From NCBI RefSeq assembly GCF_044759095.2, contig NZ_JBIYSM020000002.1, positions 62,001 to 126,000 on the forward strand: a DNA stretch of 64,000 nt, written 5' to 3'. Origin of the DNA: JBIYSM02 sp044759095 (GTDB lineage Bacteria > Bacillota > Bacilli > Brevibacillales > Brevibacillaceae). A program made the translations under genes and the position numbers. The notes below the pieces were generated by a model. The model was not told the origin of the DNA. It ran no database searches and saw only the letters and a program-made list of their open reading frames with translations. Every line of letters starts with the position of its first letter. The stretch's first letter is position 1. Shown one piece after another: positions 52,720 to 61,757 of this stretch.

Positions 52720-54795
52720 CTATGCATCTGCTTCTTCTTGGTAGTCACACTTCGTGCAGACGATGCTGACGCCCTGTTTCTTGCGCTTTTTCTCTACGAG
52801 CATGCTGCCGCATTTCGGGCAGGGACGGGCAATCGGTTTGTCCCATGAGACGAATTCGCATTCGGGATAATGGTTGCAGCCGTAAAAAATACGGCTTTTC
52901 TTACTCTTACGTTCAATAATCGAACCGGTTCCACACTGCGGACACGTGACACCGATCTCTTTGACGATCGGTTTCGTGTTGCGGCAATCGGGAAAGCCGG
53001 AGCAGGCGAGGAATTTGCCAAAGCGGCCCAGTTTGTAGACCATGTGGCGTCCGCACAATTCACAGTTCTCGTCGGCAATTTCGTCCTTTATCTCCACTTC
53101 TTCCATCTGCTCCTCGGCCACAACCACGCGCTTGGAAAAGTCCTGATAAAAGTGATCCAACACCTTTACCCAGTTGGCAATTCCTTCTTCCACCTTGTCC
53201 AGATCGGACTCCATGTGAGCAGTAAACTCGACATCGAGAATTTCCGGAAAAAACTCCTCAATCAACGAAATGACGATTTCCCCCAGCTCTGTCGGGACAA
53301 AGCGTTTTTCTTCCAGGGCGACGTACCCTCGCTTCTGAATGGTCTCCAGTGTCGGCGCATAGGTAGACGGTCGCCCGATCCCCAGCTCCTCCAGCGTCTT
53401 GACCAGGCGCGCCTCCGTGTAGCGGGGTGGAGGCTGGGTGAAGTGCTGATTGGGTTCGATTTCTTGCAGATCGAGCGTCTGTCCTTCTTCAATCGGCGGC
53501 AGGAAGCTTTCTTCTTCCTTGCCGTCGTCAGTTCCTTCTATGTATACTTTCATGAAACCCGGGAACTTCACTTTGGAGCCGGTGGCACGGAACGTAACGC
53601 CATTTACGTCAATATCGACGCTCATTGTGTCCAAAACGGCGGAAGCCATTTGACTGGCGAGGAAGCGCTCCCAAATCAACCGGTACAGCCGAAGCTGGTC
53701 GCGGGAGAGGTATTCCTTGATATCGTCCGGCGTACGCAGCACCGACGTCGGGCGGATCGCCTCATGTGCATCCTGGGCCCTTTCGTTTTTCGCCTGAGTG
53801 CGTGGCTCGGAAGGGATATAATCTGTCCCAAAGTTCTCCAGAATATACTCCTTGGCCTCATTCTGTGCCGTCTGCGATACCCGGGTAGAGTCGGTACGCA
53901 TATAGGTAATGAGACCGACCGTACCTTCCTTTCCCAAATCGATCCCTTCATATAGTTGCTGGGCGATCATCATCGTTTTGGCAGTGCGAAAATTAAGTTT
54001 TCTTGCTGCTTCCTGCTGCAGCGAACTGGTGATGAACGGAGGAGCAGGGTTTCGCTTGCGCTCCCGCTTGGTTACTTTTTGAACCACGTACGGCTGCTTA
54101 TGGATCCGCTCCAGTACCTGCTTTACATCCGCCTCCGACTTCAGTTCCGCTTTTTCGTCGCCAAAGCCTTGAAAACGCGCCTCAAACGCTTTACCCTGAC
54201 TGAGCAGTTTGCTGGTTATGGTCCAGTATTCTTCCGGTGTGAACGCTTGAATCTCTTTTTCCCGATCGATGACCAATTTTACGGTCACCGATTGTACACG
54301 GCCGGCACTCAAACCTTTTCGCACCTTTTTCCACAAAATCGGGCTGATGTTATAACCCACCAGCCGGTCGAGAATGCGTCGGGCCTGCTGGGCATTCACC
54401 AAATCCATGTTGATGTGCCGCGGATGCTTGAAGGCTTCCTTGATGGCGTCCTTGGTAATCTCGTTAAAGACAACACGGAGCGGCTGGTTCAAATCAAGTC
54501 CAAGGTACTGTGCCAAATGCCAGGCAATCGCTTCTCCCTCGCGATCCGGGTCGGCCGCCAGATATACCTTTTTCACTTTTTTGGCGGCATCCTTCAGCGT
54601 CTTGAGAACGTCTCCCTTTCCGCGAATGGTTATGTATTTGGGCTCGAACCCTTGTGAAACGTCAACACCCATTTGACTTTTCGGGAGGTCTCGCACATGG
54701 CCCATTGACGCTTTTACTATATATTTGCTGCCTAAGTATTTTCCAATCGTTTTCGCTTTCGCCGGGGATTCGACAATAACGAGCGTATCAGCCAA
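52720..54795 (-). CDS. topA: DNA topoisomerase I
   Basis: Type IA topoisomerase relaxing negative supercoils. The 691-residue protein has the Toprim domain (VIVESPAKAKTIGKYLG; DPDREGEAIAWHL), the catalytic Tyr in GLITYMRTDSTRVS and three C-terminal zinc fingers (CELCGRH...CSGFPDC, CPQCGTG...CNHYPEC, CPKCGS...CTKC). The start is TTG at 54795, with GGGGAGGAAAAAG upstream. A promoter lies at 54831-54859. Confidence 0.97.
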   Translation of the reverse strand: MADTLVIVESPAKAKTIGKYLGSKYIVKASMGHVRDLPKSQMGVDVSQGFEPKYITIRGKGDVLKTLKDAAKKVKKVYLAADPDREGEAIAWHLAQYLGLDLNQPLRVVFNEITKDAIKEAFKHPRHINMDLVNAQQARRILDRLVGYNISPILWKKVRKGLSAGRVQSVTVKLVIDREKEIQAFTPEEYWTITSKLLSQGKAFEARFQGFGDEKAELKSEADVKQVLERIHKQPYVVQKVTKRERKRNPAPPFITSSLQQEAARKLNFRTAKTMMIAQQLYEGIDLGKEGTVGLITYMRTDSTRVSQTAQNEAKEYILENFGTDYIPSEPRTQAKNERAQDAHEAIRPTSVLRTPDDIKEYLSRDQLRLYRLIWERFLASQMASAVLDTMSVDIDVNGVTFRATGSKVKFPGFMKVYIEGTDDGKEEESFLPPIEEGQTLDLQEIEPNQHFTQPPPRYTEARLVKTLEELGIGRPSTYAPTLETIQKRGYVALEEKRFVPTELGEIVISLIEEFFPEILDVEFTAHMESDLDKVEEGIANWVKVLDHFYQDFSKRVVVAEEQMEEVEIKDEIADENCELCGRHMVYKLGRFGKFLACSGFPDCRNTKPIVKEIGVTCPQCGTGSIIERKSKKSRIFYGCNHYPECEFVSWDKPIARPCPKCGSMLVEKKRKKQGVSIVCTKCDYQEEADA

Positions 54796-54830
54796 CTTTT
54801 TCCTCCCCTTTCAGTTATGAATCTCCCCTA

Positions 54831-54859
54831 TTATTAAATACGGCAATCCAATTTGTCAA
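54831..54859 (-). promoter_or_regulatory. Sigma-A-type promoter for topA
   Basis: Minus-strand TTGACA (54859-54854), 17-bp spacer and TAATAA (54836-54831). The -35 is perfect; the -10 is weak. It lies in the 124-bp dprA-topA gap and would give a leader of about 30 nt. Confidence 0.6.
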
Positions 54860-54919
54860 ACACTTGCCGCTGCCGCTGCATTCGCGTTTAAAAGGGAGGA
54901 TGGGCAAAGGGCAGGTCCG

Positions 54920-55987
54920 TTATTTTCGCGAATAGTACCCTCCCGGCAAGCTGCACACCAACCCTTTTGCCTCCAATCGCAGCAAACTGCGATTCAGCGT
55001 AGGACGGTCGGCCGGCCCCACCGATGCATACAGCTCATCCCAATGCGCCGCTTCATACGTGAGGCGTTCAAACAGGCGTTTTTCCTCCGGTTCGATGCCA
55101 TCCAAGCGGTTGTCTGAAGCGACGGGCGCAGCCGGCAAAACCAAGTGCGTACATTCCGCCACGATGTCTGCGCTGCTTGTTACTAGCTTTGCACCTTGTT
55201 TTATCAAGTTATGCGGGCCGGCGCTCACTTCCGAAAAAATAGGTCCCGGAACAGCAAACACCTCACGCCCCTGCTCCAGGGCGCAATCGGCGGTGATCAA
55301 CGAACCGCTTTGCTCTGCCGCTTCTACGATCAAAACCCCGCAGCTCAACCCGCTGACAATGCGGTTCCGTTCGGGAAACAAACCCGGCACGGGAGGAATG
55401 CCCGGCGGGTACTCCGAAAGAACCAGGCCTGAAGAGCTAATTTCCCGATAAAGGGCTCGATGGGACGACGGGTACACCTGATCGATTCCGCAGCCAAGCA
55501 CCGCCACGGTGCCTCCTCCCTGGCGAAGCGCCGTTCGATGAGCTTCTCCGTCTATGCCGTATGCGAGGCCGGAGACGATGACAAAGCCCGCATCCACCAG
55601 TTGTTTCACCAGAAACCCGCACGCGGCACGCCCGTACGCCGTCGGCTTGCGAGAACCAACCACTCCGATGCAGGGCTGTTTTAGCAGGGCCAAATCGCCG
55701 CGATAGAACAAAAGGAGCGGCGGGTCCGGAATTTCACCAAGCATCTCTGGATATTCCTCGTCCAGAAAGGAGACAAACTCCACTCCGTTACGGAGTCGGG
55801 CCTGTTTGTCCAGCACGACTTGTTCACGCGTTATTTGTCCTGTGATGTCGAAGAAATGCTCGGCTACTTCTTGAAAAGAACCTCGTTCGTTGTACATATC
55901 CCGCAGCCGCCTGCGTCCCAAGCCCGGTGTGATCACCAGAGAGTACAGCCAGTCTCGTTCCCACAGTTCTGTTATCTCTTCCCGCAT
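54920..55987 (-). CDS. dprA: DNA-processing protein DprA
   Basis: Loads RecA onto incoming single-stranded DNA in natural transformation. The 355-residue protein has an N-terminal SAM-like region (about 10-60), the Rossmann-like core (GVVGSRKPTAYGRAACG; VIVSGLAYGIDGEAHR; AVLGCGIDQVYPSSH; ERNRIVSGLS) and a C-terminal winged helix (LTYEAAHWDELYA). Full length. In related genomes dprA lies next to comM (yifB); here only a comM remnant exists, near 63.2 kb. Confidence 0.94.
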   Translation of the reverse strand: MREEITELWERDWLYSLVITPGLGRRRLRDMYNERGSFQEVAEHFFDITGQITREQVVLDKQARLRNGVEFVSFLDEEYPEMLGEIPDPPLLLFYRGDLALLKQPCIGVVGSRKPTAYGRAACGFLVKQLVDAGFVIVSGLAYGIDGEAHRTALRQGGGTVAVLGCGIDQVYPSSHRALYREISSSGLVLSEYPPGIPPVPGLFPERNRIVSGLSCGVLIVEAAEQSGSLITADCALEQGREVFAVPGPIFSEVSAGPHNLIKQGAKLVTSSADIVAECTHLVLPAAPVASDNRLDGIEPEEKRLFERLTYEAAHWDELYASVGPADRPTLNRSLLRLEAKGLVCSLPGGYYSRK

Positions 55988-56044
55988 TGCCTACGCCTCC
56001 CATTCTTTCTCTTCCTTATAATAAAAAGAGACAGAGGCACGCTC

Positions 56045-56079
56045 AAAAAGAAAAGAGGACGAATGGGCTCGTCCTCTTT
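56045..56079 (-). terminator. Intrinsic terminator after sucD
   Basis: AAAGAGGACGA (56052-56062) and TCGTCCTCTTT (56069-56079) form a perfect 11-bp stem with a 6-nt loop, followed on the minus strand by TCTTTTTGAG. It lies about 20 bp after the sucD stop. Confidence 0.85.
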
Positions 56080-56097
56080 CGACAACTGGTTCCGTTT

Positions 56098-57000
56098 TTA
56101 TTTGTTCAATACTTTTTCCAGAAGGCCTTTTTCTTTCAGCACCTCTACCAGGGTCTCACCGATCACAGCCGGAGTTTTCGCTACGCGAATACCGCACTCT
56201 TCCAGCTTCGCGATTTTTTCAGCCGCAGTACCTTTGCCGCCGGAGATGATCGCACCTGCGTGGCCCATGCGTTTTCCCGGAGGCGCCGTTTGTCCGCCGA
56301 TAAAGCCTACAACCGGCTTCTTCATGTTGGCTGCAATCCATTCGGCTGCTTCCTCTTCCGCAGTACCGCCGATTTCCCCGATCATGATGACAGCTTCGGT
56401 GTCCGGATCTTCATTGAACAGTTTCAGTACATCGATGAACTCCATGCCTTTTACAGGGTCACCACCGATACCGACAGCGGTCGATTGACCGATGCCGCGG
56501 GTAGAGGTTTGGTGAACCGCTTCATAGGTCAGCGTACCGGAGCGGGATACAATCCCCACTTTACCCGGGGTGTGAATGTAGCCAGGCATAATACCGATTT
56601 TGCATTCGCCCGGAGTGATGACGCCCGGGCAGTTCGGTCCGATCAGGCGGGTTTTCTTGCCTTCCATGTAGCGTTTTACTTTCACCATGTCCAGAACAGG
56701 GATCCCCTCGGTGATGCAGATCACGAGATCCAGTTCCGCATCTACCGCTTCCATGATCGCGTCAGCTGCGAACGGCGGCGCAACATAGATAACGGAAGCG
56801 TTTGCCCCTGTTTTTTCAACTGCTTCTGCTACGGTGTTGAATACCGGGATACCGTCAACCTCGGTGCCGCCTTTGCCAGGGGTGACACCGCCCACCATTT
56901 GTGTGCCGTATTCCACGGCGCCGCGGGTGTGGAACAGCCCTGTTGCACCTGTAATCCCTTGCGTAATCACCTTTGTATTTTTATTTACGAGAATACTCAT
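56098..57000 (-). CDS. sucD: Succinyl-CoA synthetase alpha subunit
   Basis: TCA-cycle enzyme converting succinyl-CoA and ADP/GDP to succinate and ATP/GTP. The 300-residue alpha subunit has the CoA-binding Rossmann domain (VITQGITGATGLFHT), PNCPGVITPGECKIG, GIGGDPVKGMEFID and the phospho-His region GHAGAIISGGKGTAAEK. It follows sucC by 80 bp with a hairpin between them. Confidence 0.97.
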   Translation of the reverse strand: MSILVNKNTKVITQGITGATGLFHTRGAVEYGTQMVGGVTPGKGGTEVDGIPVFNTVAEAVEKTGANASVIYVAPPFAADAIMEAVDAELDLVICITEGIPVLDMVKVKRYMEGKKTRLIGPNCPGVITPGECKIGIMPGYIHTPGKVGIVSRSGTLTYEAVHQTSTRGIGQSTAVGIGGDPVKGMEFIDVLKLFNEDPDTEAVIMIGEIGGTAEEEAAEWIAANMKKPVVGFIGGQTAPPGKRMGHAGAIISGGKGTAAEKIAKLEECGIRVAKTPAVIGETLVEVLKEKGLLEKVLNK

Positions 57001-57056
57001 CGCGTATTTTTCCCACCTTTTCTCACGTATCTAGTCGACTGTTTACTACGAGAGAA

Positions 57057-57079
57057 GTTTTTCGTTGAAAGCGAAAAAC
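57057..57079 (-). promoter_or_regulatory. Hairpin between sucC and sucD
   Basis: GTTTTTCG (57057-57064) and CGAAAAAC (57072-57079) form an 8-bp stem directly after the sucC stop. No T-run follows. It may stabilise or separate the two coding messages. Confidence 0.35.
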
Positions 57080-57080
57080 C

Positions 57081-58241
57081 TTACTTCACCAAAGATACGA
57101 TTTTTTCTGCGCCGTCAGCCATGGATTCTGCAGCCACGATATTGAGACCGGACTCGTTGAGGATCTTCTTGCCGAGCTCGACGTTCGTACCTTCCAGACG
57201 GACGACCAGCGGCTTGTCCAGTTTTACCTGTTTCGCCGCATTGACAACACCGTTTGCGATGACGTCGCACTTCATGATGCCGCCGAAAATGTTGACGAAA
57301 ATGCCTTTCACCTTTTCGTCGCGAAGGATGATCTTGAACGCTTCCGTTACTTTCTCTTCGGTAGCGCCGCCGCCTACATCGAGGAAGTTGGCCGGTTCAC
57401 CGCCATAGAACTTCACGATGTCCATGGTTGCCATAGCCAGACCTGCACCGTTTACCATGCAGCCGATGTTGCCGTCGAGAGCGATGTAAGAGAGATCGTA
57501 CTTGGACGCCTCGATTTCCTTCTCGTCCTCTTCGTCCAGGTCGCGCAGCGCAACGATGTCAGGGTGGCGATACAGCGCGTTGCTGTCGAAGTTCAGCTTC
57601 GCGTCGAGAGCCATCACTTCGCCGTCTCCGGTTACTACAAGTGGGTTGATTTCCGCGATGGAGCAATCTTTTTCCACAAACGCCTGGTAGAGGCCCATCA
57701 TGAACTTGACAGCCTTATTCACCAGTTCGTTTGGAATGTTAATGGCATATGCCAGTCTTCTTGCTTGGAACATATTCAGACCGGTAACCGGATCGATCAC
57801 TTCTTTGAAGATTTTTTCCGGGGTATGAGCCGCTACTTCTTCGATCTCCGTACCGCCCTCTTCGGAAGCCATCATCACGACACGTCCTGTTGAACGATCC
57901 ACTACAAGGCCAACGTAGTACTCTTTTTTTATGTCGCAGCCTTGTTCGATCAGAAGACGCTTCACTTCTTTCCCTTCCGGACCGGTTTGGTGAGTAACCA
58001 GAACCTTGCCGAGGATTTGTTCGGCGTATGTACGAACTTCGTCAAGATTTTTGGCAACTTTTACACCGCCGGCTTTACCGCGGCCGCCAGCGTGAATTTG
58101 TGCCTTCACCACTACGACTTGTGTACCAAGTTCCTTCGCCGCTTCCACCGCTTCATCGACGGTGAAGGCTACGCGTCCTTCCGGAACTTTTACACCGTAC
58201 TGCTTAAGTATCGCTTTGCCTTGATACTCATGAATGTTCAT
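57081..58241 (-). CDS. sucC: Succinyl-CoA synthetase beta subunit
   Basis: The nucleotide-binding beta subunit of succinyl-CoA synthetase. The 386-residue protein starts with the ATP-grasp domain (MNIHEYQGKAILKQYGV; VVKAQIHAGGRGKAGGVK) and contains INPLVVTGDGEVMALDAK and the C-terminal CoA-ligase domain with NIFGGIMKCDVIA. The frame is open 22 codons upstream, but ATG at 58241 has GGAGGATGG in front. First gene of sucCD. Confidence 0.97.
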   Translation of the reverse strand: MNIHEYQGKAILKQYGVKVPEGRVAFTVDEAVEAAKELGTQVVVVKAQIHAGGRGKAGGVKVAKNLDEVRTYAEQILGKVLVTHQTGPEGKEVKRLLIEQGCDIKKEYYVGLVVDRSTGRVVMMASEEGGTEIEEVAAHTPEKIFKEVIDPVTGLNMFQARRLAYAINIPNELVNKAVKFMMGLYQAFVEKDCSIAEINPLVVTGDGEVMALDAKLNFDSNALYRHPDIVALRDLDEEDEKEIEASKYDLSYIALDGNIGCMVNGAGLAMATMDIVKFYGGEPANFLDVGGGATEEKVTEAFKIILRDEKVKGIFVNIFGGIMKCDVIANGVVNAAKQVKLDKPLVVRLEGTNVELGKKILNESGLNIVAAESMADGAEKIVSLVK

Positions 58242-58431
58242 TCTCCATCCTCCTATGGCAGATAAAGATCGGCAGATTTTGACCAATGAGAGGATTTCTG
58301 CTTCCATTGATCAAATCAACCACTATCAGTGCAACATTTCTATTCTACGACAAATTTCGCAAAAGTGGTAGTGCAATGATACTTTCTCTTTTATCCTCAC
58401 CAGAAGAATGGAAGTTCATAAGAACATTCGA

Positions 58432-59490
58432 TTATTTTCTTTTTGCATTCAGCAGGTCCAACACGCTCTGATCGACACCGCCATGGGTGTACACCTTGCC
58501 GTCGTAGACAAAATACCGATCGTACATCTGTACCGTACTTTTCGTTTCACCGCTGACAAAGATGATGCGATAGTTCTCCTGCCGCGGAAGCGCGGTCGGT
58601 TTGCTCTGGAGGATCCCGCTCTTCAAGAGACGGATGCACTGATGAGACATCCCCAGGTCAATGGTGGAGTCGGACATCTTGCGAACCTGCTGCTGAATCG
58701 CAAGGTTGGCCATCGGCTGAATGTGGATTTCATCCGCTTTGAACAGGGATTCAAATGGATCCGTGCTGACGTGATTTGGCGGCAACCACTCTGTCAATGT
58801 GGAGAACAGTGACCCTTGAATTCGGTAATAATGCGTCTCTTTTCCAAACGGAATGGACACCATCGTCGGAGTCAGAACGGTAGCCTCCAGATGTCCTGCT
58901 CCCATGTCCAGTTTCAAGCGGTAGCGGGGGTACAGCGGGTACTGTTTTTCCTCGACTGTTTCCAGATAATCCGCGGACTGAAGTGTCTGCCAAAGGGAAG
59001 CCGCTTCCTGTTCCGTCATCGATACCGAGCGGCCCAAGTCGTCTGCAACAAGGTCAGCCGTGCGTACGCTGGATTGGAGCAGCGCTTCCCCCGTCAATTG
59101 ACGTACCCACCTGTAAAAATTTGCAGCACCGCTTCCCCCGTAGGTTTTGTCACCAAACCGGCTGGCTCGCTCGCCCACCTCCAGCACCAGAGGCGCTTCT
59201 ACTTTCCTGTACAGGATCAGGGTATATCGAACATCTTCCCGCTCGAGCGGCGTATCCGAAAGCTCCAGCTCTTTCCCTTCAGCAGGAAGATCGTTGAGAA
59301 ACGCCGCAGGGTCCAATGCGACCTCTTGTCCATCTGTTGACAGTACCGCGACTTTCTGAACTGCTCCCACTTCCAGGTCTATTTGTTCTTTCATTTCGGA
59401 CAACTGGCGCTCAGATGAAGCAGAGCAGCCGGTCAATAACAAGCCGACCAACAAAACCGGATACAGGAACAGACGTAAACAAGTTCTCAT
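58432..59490 (-). CDS. Uncharacterised lipoprotein
   Basis: A 352-residue secreted protein with a lipoprotein signal peptide (LLVGLLLTGC, lipobox Cys at 22). The mature part is mixed alpha/beta with no motif I recognise; segments such as YGGSGAANFYRWVRQLTGE and YDRYFVYDGKVYTHGGVD give no family. The frame is open a further 57 codons, but ATG at 59490 has GGGAGGATTTC before it and starts the signal peptide. It follows the AlbA_2 gene by 40 bp and may be co-transcribed with it. Confidence 0.7.
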   Translation of the reverse strand: MRTCLRLFLYPVLLVGLLLTGCSASSERQLSEMKEQIDLEVGAVQKVAVLSTDGQEVALDPAAFLNDLPAEGKELELSDTPLEREDVRYTLILYRKVEAPLVLEVGERASRFGDKTYGGSGAANFYRWVRQLTGEALLQSSVRTADLVADDLGRSVSMTEQEAASLWQTLQSADYLETVEEKQYPLYPRYRLKLDMGAGHLEATVLTPTMVSIPFGKETHYYRIQGSLFSTLTEWLPPNHVSTDPFESLFKADEIHIQPMANLAIQQQVRKMSDSTIDLGMSHQCIRLLKSGILQSKPTALPRQENYRIIFVSGETKSTVQMYDRYFVYDGKVYTHGGVDQSVLDLLNAKRK

Positions 59491-59530
59491 GAAGAAATCC
59501 TCCCATTCGTATTCGCTGCCCATACGAATT

Positions 59531-60424
59531 TTACAGAAGTCCCAAGCGGCGGCTGATTTCGCTGCCCAATTTGCGCTTGACGTAGATTTCCCCAATCTGG
59601 TGTGGATCCTTAACGATGACGGAGCGATTGTTTGTACGGATGGCAACGTACTTTTCCCCATTCTTATCCAATCCGCAGATCAACTCCGATCCGACCTCGA
59701 CAAAAATGGCCACCACATGCTTGTCTCCCACCTTTTTTAGCGAAATTTTCGGGAATGGCGTAAGCATTGGGGTTGTCTTGTCTTGAATATATTGTGTAAG
59801 TGCGAGAATATACTTGTCTGGATCGCCATATTGTTCCAACTCTTGGTTGACCCCGATGATCTCCCCTTCATCGGAGATACCGAGAAACAAATTCCCATTG
59901 TTGGAGTTGGCAAAAGCTACGACTGTTTTAATGATGCCGTTTTTGGAATACAAAAAGTCCCGTTTAAATTCGATCATGTCGTTTTCGCCCAGTTCGGTCG
60001 CCACTATCGGATCCTCTATCCGTCCCAGGTAGCGGAAGCGACTGATCGCCCCCAGCCGGTAGACGTATTCTTCAAATATATCGGCGGGCAGGGTAATTTC
60101 CTCGATAAACGCGTCGGCATTCTGCCACAACTTGTACGTTTGCGCAGAAAAGCACATATCGAACAGCACGTTGCTGCCCAACGATTTGATGTTCATGCCA
60201 ATAGCGGCGGATTGAAGCGTCGACGGTTCATAAGATTCAGCCGCTTCTACTTCCAGAACTCCGCTGTGCAACAGAAAATCGAAGTAGTGACGCGGCAATG
60301 AAACTCCAGGTTTCAACAGTTCACGCTGTTCATCCCGCCGCTTCAGCAGATGGTACAGATCAAACTGAACCTCATGCTCACTGACTCGGTTGATGGCGGC
60401 AAGAAAATTACAGAAATATCGCAT
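59531..60424 (-). CDS. AlbA_2/Schlafen-type putative DNA-binding protein
   Basis: A 297-residue protein. The second half (about 146-275) has the AlbA_2 (Schlafen AAA_4-type) pattern: ENDMIEFKRDFL, FANSNNGNLFLGISDEGEIIGV and later PFPKISLKKVGDKHVVAIFVEV. The first half (1-145) is not recognised and has no transmembrane segment. AlbA_2 domains occur in transcription regulators and in some defence proteins; no partner defence gene is recognisable here. The neighbour downstream is a lipoprotein. Confidence 0.7.
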   Translation of the reverse strand: MRYFCNFLAAINRVSEHEVQFDLYHLLKRRDEQRELLKPGVSLPRHYFDFLLHSGVLEVEAAESYEPSTLQSAAIGMNIKSLGSNVLFDMCFSAQTYKLWQNADAFIEEITLPADIFEEYVYRLGAISRFRYLGRIEDPIVATELGENDMIEFKRDFLYSKNGIIKTVVAFANSNNGNLFLGISDEGEIIGVNQELEQYGDPDKYILALTQYIQDKTTPMLTPFPKISLKKVGDKHVVAIFVEVGSELICGLDKNGEKYVAIRTNNRSVIVKDPHQIGEIYVKRKLGSEISRRLGLL

Positions 60425-60484
60425 AATTCCCCTCGTTCTATTGGTGTAGTTCTTTGGTCTTATTGTAATGGGACTTTCACTTAT

Positions 60485-60670
60485 TTACCACTTTTTTTCG
60501 TTGAGCAGAAAACGTTCTTTTACCTGGTTCATTGGAATCAGGCGTTGTTCCTCTTGACTGGGATGGATGAGAAGAATATAACGCGCATGTTCGTTACGCT
60601 GTAACAGGCGTTTGATCAGCCGGCCTGCTGTAAAGCCGGGAAAACCGGTAAAAAAATAGGTTTGGCTCAT
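60485..60670 (-). pseudogene. Truncated NAD(P)-binding SDR-family protein
   Basis: A strong RBS (GGAGGGCAGTC) and ATG at 60670 open a 61-codon frame reading TYFFTGFPGFTAGRLIKRLLQ, the nucleotide-binding start of extended short-chain dehydrogenases/thioester-reductase-like proteins of about 350 residues. It then stops at 60485, and the remaining domain is absent from the next 60 bp, where the AlbA_2 gene begins. I read it as a 3'-deleted gene; a functional micro-protein is less likely. Confidence 0.6.
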
Positions 60671-60723
60671 GACTGCCCTCCTGACAAGCGAATCCTTTCT
60701 CCCCCTACATTATATGCAATCTT

Positions 60724-60770
60724 CTAAAAAATCAGCAAGCGGCATGCCTGAATGCACAGGATGCCACTTG
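60724..60770 (-). terminator. Intrinsic terminator after the SCP2 gene
   Basis: CAAGCGGCATGCCTG and CAGGATGCCACTTG pair as a 14-bp imperfect stem (60736-60770), followed on the minus strand by CTGATTTTTTAG. It lies directly after the stop of the SCP2 gene. Confidence 0.75.
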
Positions 60771-60778
60771 AAATGTTG

Positions 60779-61108
60779 TTATTGATATTTTTGCAAAATG
60801 GACTGGAGCTTCAAGGAAAGGGACAGGTCTCCCTTTACTTTCAGTTTGCCCATCATGAAAGCGGAAGTGGGGTTGAGTTCACCCTTGACCAACTTGATAA
60901 AGTTGGCGTCAGACATCTCCAATATGCACTTTGGTTCATCCAAAGTCCCCTGATGGAAGGAGACTTGATCGTCCGCAAATTTCACCTGGTACGTACCTCC
61001 GTCCTCTCCGCTCAAGTGGAACTGGTAGACGGCCTGAAAGCCGGATATGCCTTTCGGATTTTCATTTATTTTTTCTGCAAGTACAGACAACGTCGCTTGC
61101 ACGGACAT
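60779..61108 (-). CDS. SCP2 sterol/lipid-binding domain protein
   Basis: A 109-residue single SCP2-domain protein: VYQFHLSGEDGGTYQVKFADDQ, CILEMSDANFIKLVKGELNPTSAFMMGKLKVKGD, cited by SDANFIKLVKGELNP and FMMGKLKVKGDLSLSLKLQ. Such proteins bind acyl chains or other lipids in a hydrophobic tunnel; a specific ligand is unknown. It starts 19 bp after the YbjQ-family stop and probably shares its transcript. Confidence 0.88.
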   Translation of the reverse strand: MSVQATLSVLAEKINENPKGISGFQAVYQFHLSGEDGGTYQVKFADDQVSFHQGTLDEPKCILEMSDANFIKLVKGELNPTSAFMMGKLKVKGDLSLSLKLQSILQKYQ

Positions 61109-61127
61109 CGCTTTCTCCTCTGTAGAT

Positions 61128-61445
61128 TCATTTTTTAAGTTTTACCGCGGTTCCCGTGGCGACGCAAATCATCATGCCGTCACGCAGTGTTTCAAAATCG
61201 AGATCAACGCCGATTACCGCGTCGGCCCCCATGCGGCGGGCCTTTGTCTTCATTTCTTCAATGGCAAGCTCACGCCCTTCGGCCAGTTTGCTCTCGTAGG
61301 CGCCGCTTCGGCCACCGATAATGTCTGTAATGCCAGCCAGGAAGTCACGAACCACGTTGGCCCCCATAATGGTTTCTCCGCTGACGATTCCAATGTACTG
61401 TTCAATCTCCTTGCCCTGAAGTGTGCTGGTGGTGCTCACGATCAT
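61128..61445 (-). CDS. YbjQ family (UPF0145) heavy-metal-binding-domain protein
   Basis: A 105-residue YbjQ-family protein with the start IVSTTSTLQGKEIEQYIGIV, the signature SGETIMGANVVRDF and the C-terminal MGADAVIGVDLDFETL. The family is said to be a putative heavy-metal-binding fold and forms pentamers; function is unknown. RBS GAAGGAGGG upstream. First gene of the two-gene unit with the SCP2 protein. Confidence 0.9.
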   Translation of the reverse strand: MIVSTTSTLQGKEIEQYIGIVSGETIMGANVVRDFLAGITDIIGGRSGAYESKLAEGRELAIEEMKTKARRMGADAVIGVDLDFETLRDGMMICVATGTAVKLKK

Positions 61446-61591
61446 GTTGATTCCCTCCTTCTTCCTTTTCCGATTCCTCTTTTCATTATGGCTGAAATAC
61501 CAAAAAGATACAAAAGTTTTTCTCTACCGGTTATGATTAGGAAAAACGGTTCAACCTACGACTAACCTCACAATGAAGGTGGAGAAGCGAT

Positions 61592-61726
61592 ATGACAAGA
61601 GAAAACGACCGGCAAAGAGAGACGGAAGCATTGACACAGCTGGTGGAGCTGATCAACGCCAAAGGGGACACGGGCGAAATCAACGCCATCCTGGAGAAAG
61701 GCGACCAAAAGGAACAGGACCAGTAA
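61592..61726 (+). CDS. Small unknown charged protein (44 aa)
   Basis: ATG at 61592 with GGTGGAG eight bases upstream opens a 44-codon frame reading TRENDRQRETEALTQLVE then LINAKGDTGEINAILEKGDQ, ending in EQDQ. It is highly acidic/charged and predicted helical, with plausible codon use. I know no homologue. A weak plus-strand hairpin follows at 61758-61785. Confidence 0.5.
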   Translation: MTRENDRQRETEALTQLVELINAKGDTGEINAILEKGDQKEQDQ

Positions 61727-61757
61727 CAAATTGGCCAGATAGAGATACAGACACAGG

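Noticed and set aside
58242..58431. Promoter for sucCD
   Set aside because: TTGCGA and TTGCAC occur with TAGAAT, but spacings of about 9 and 23 bp do not fit; no promoter can be supported.
59531..61445. A defence island around the AlbA_2 gene
   Set aside because: No nuclease, restriction enzyme, toxin-antitoxin or other defence gene is recognisable nearby; the neighbours are a lipoprotein, an SCP2 protein and YbjQ.
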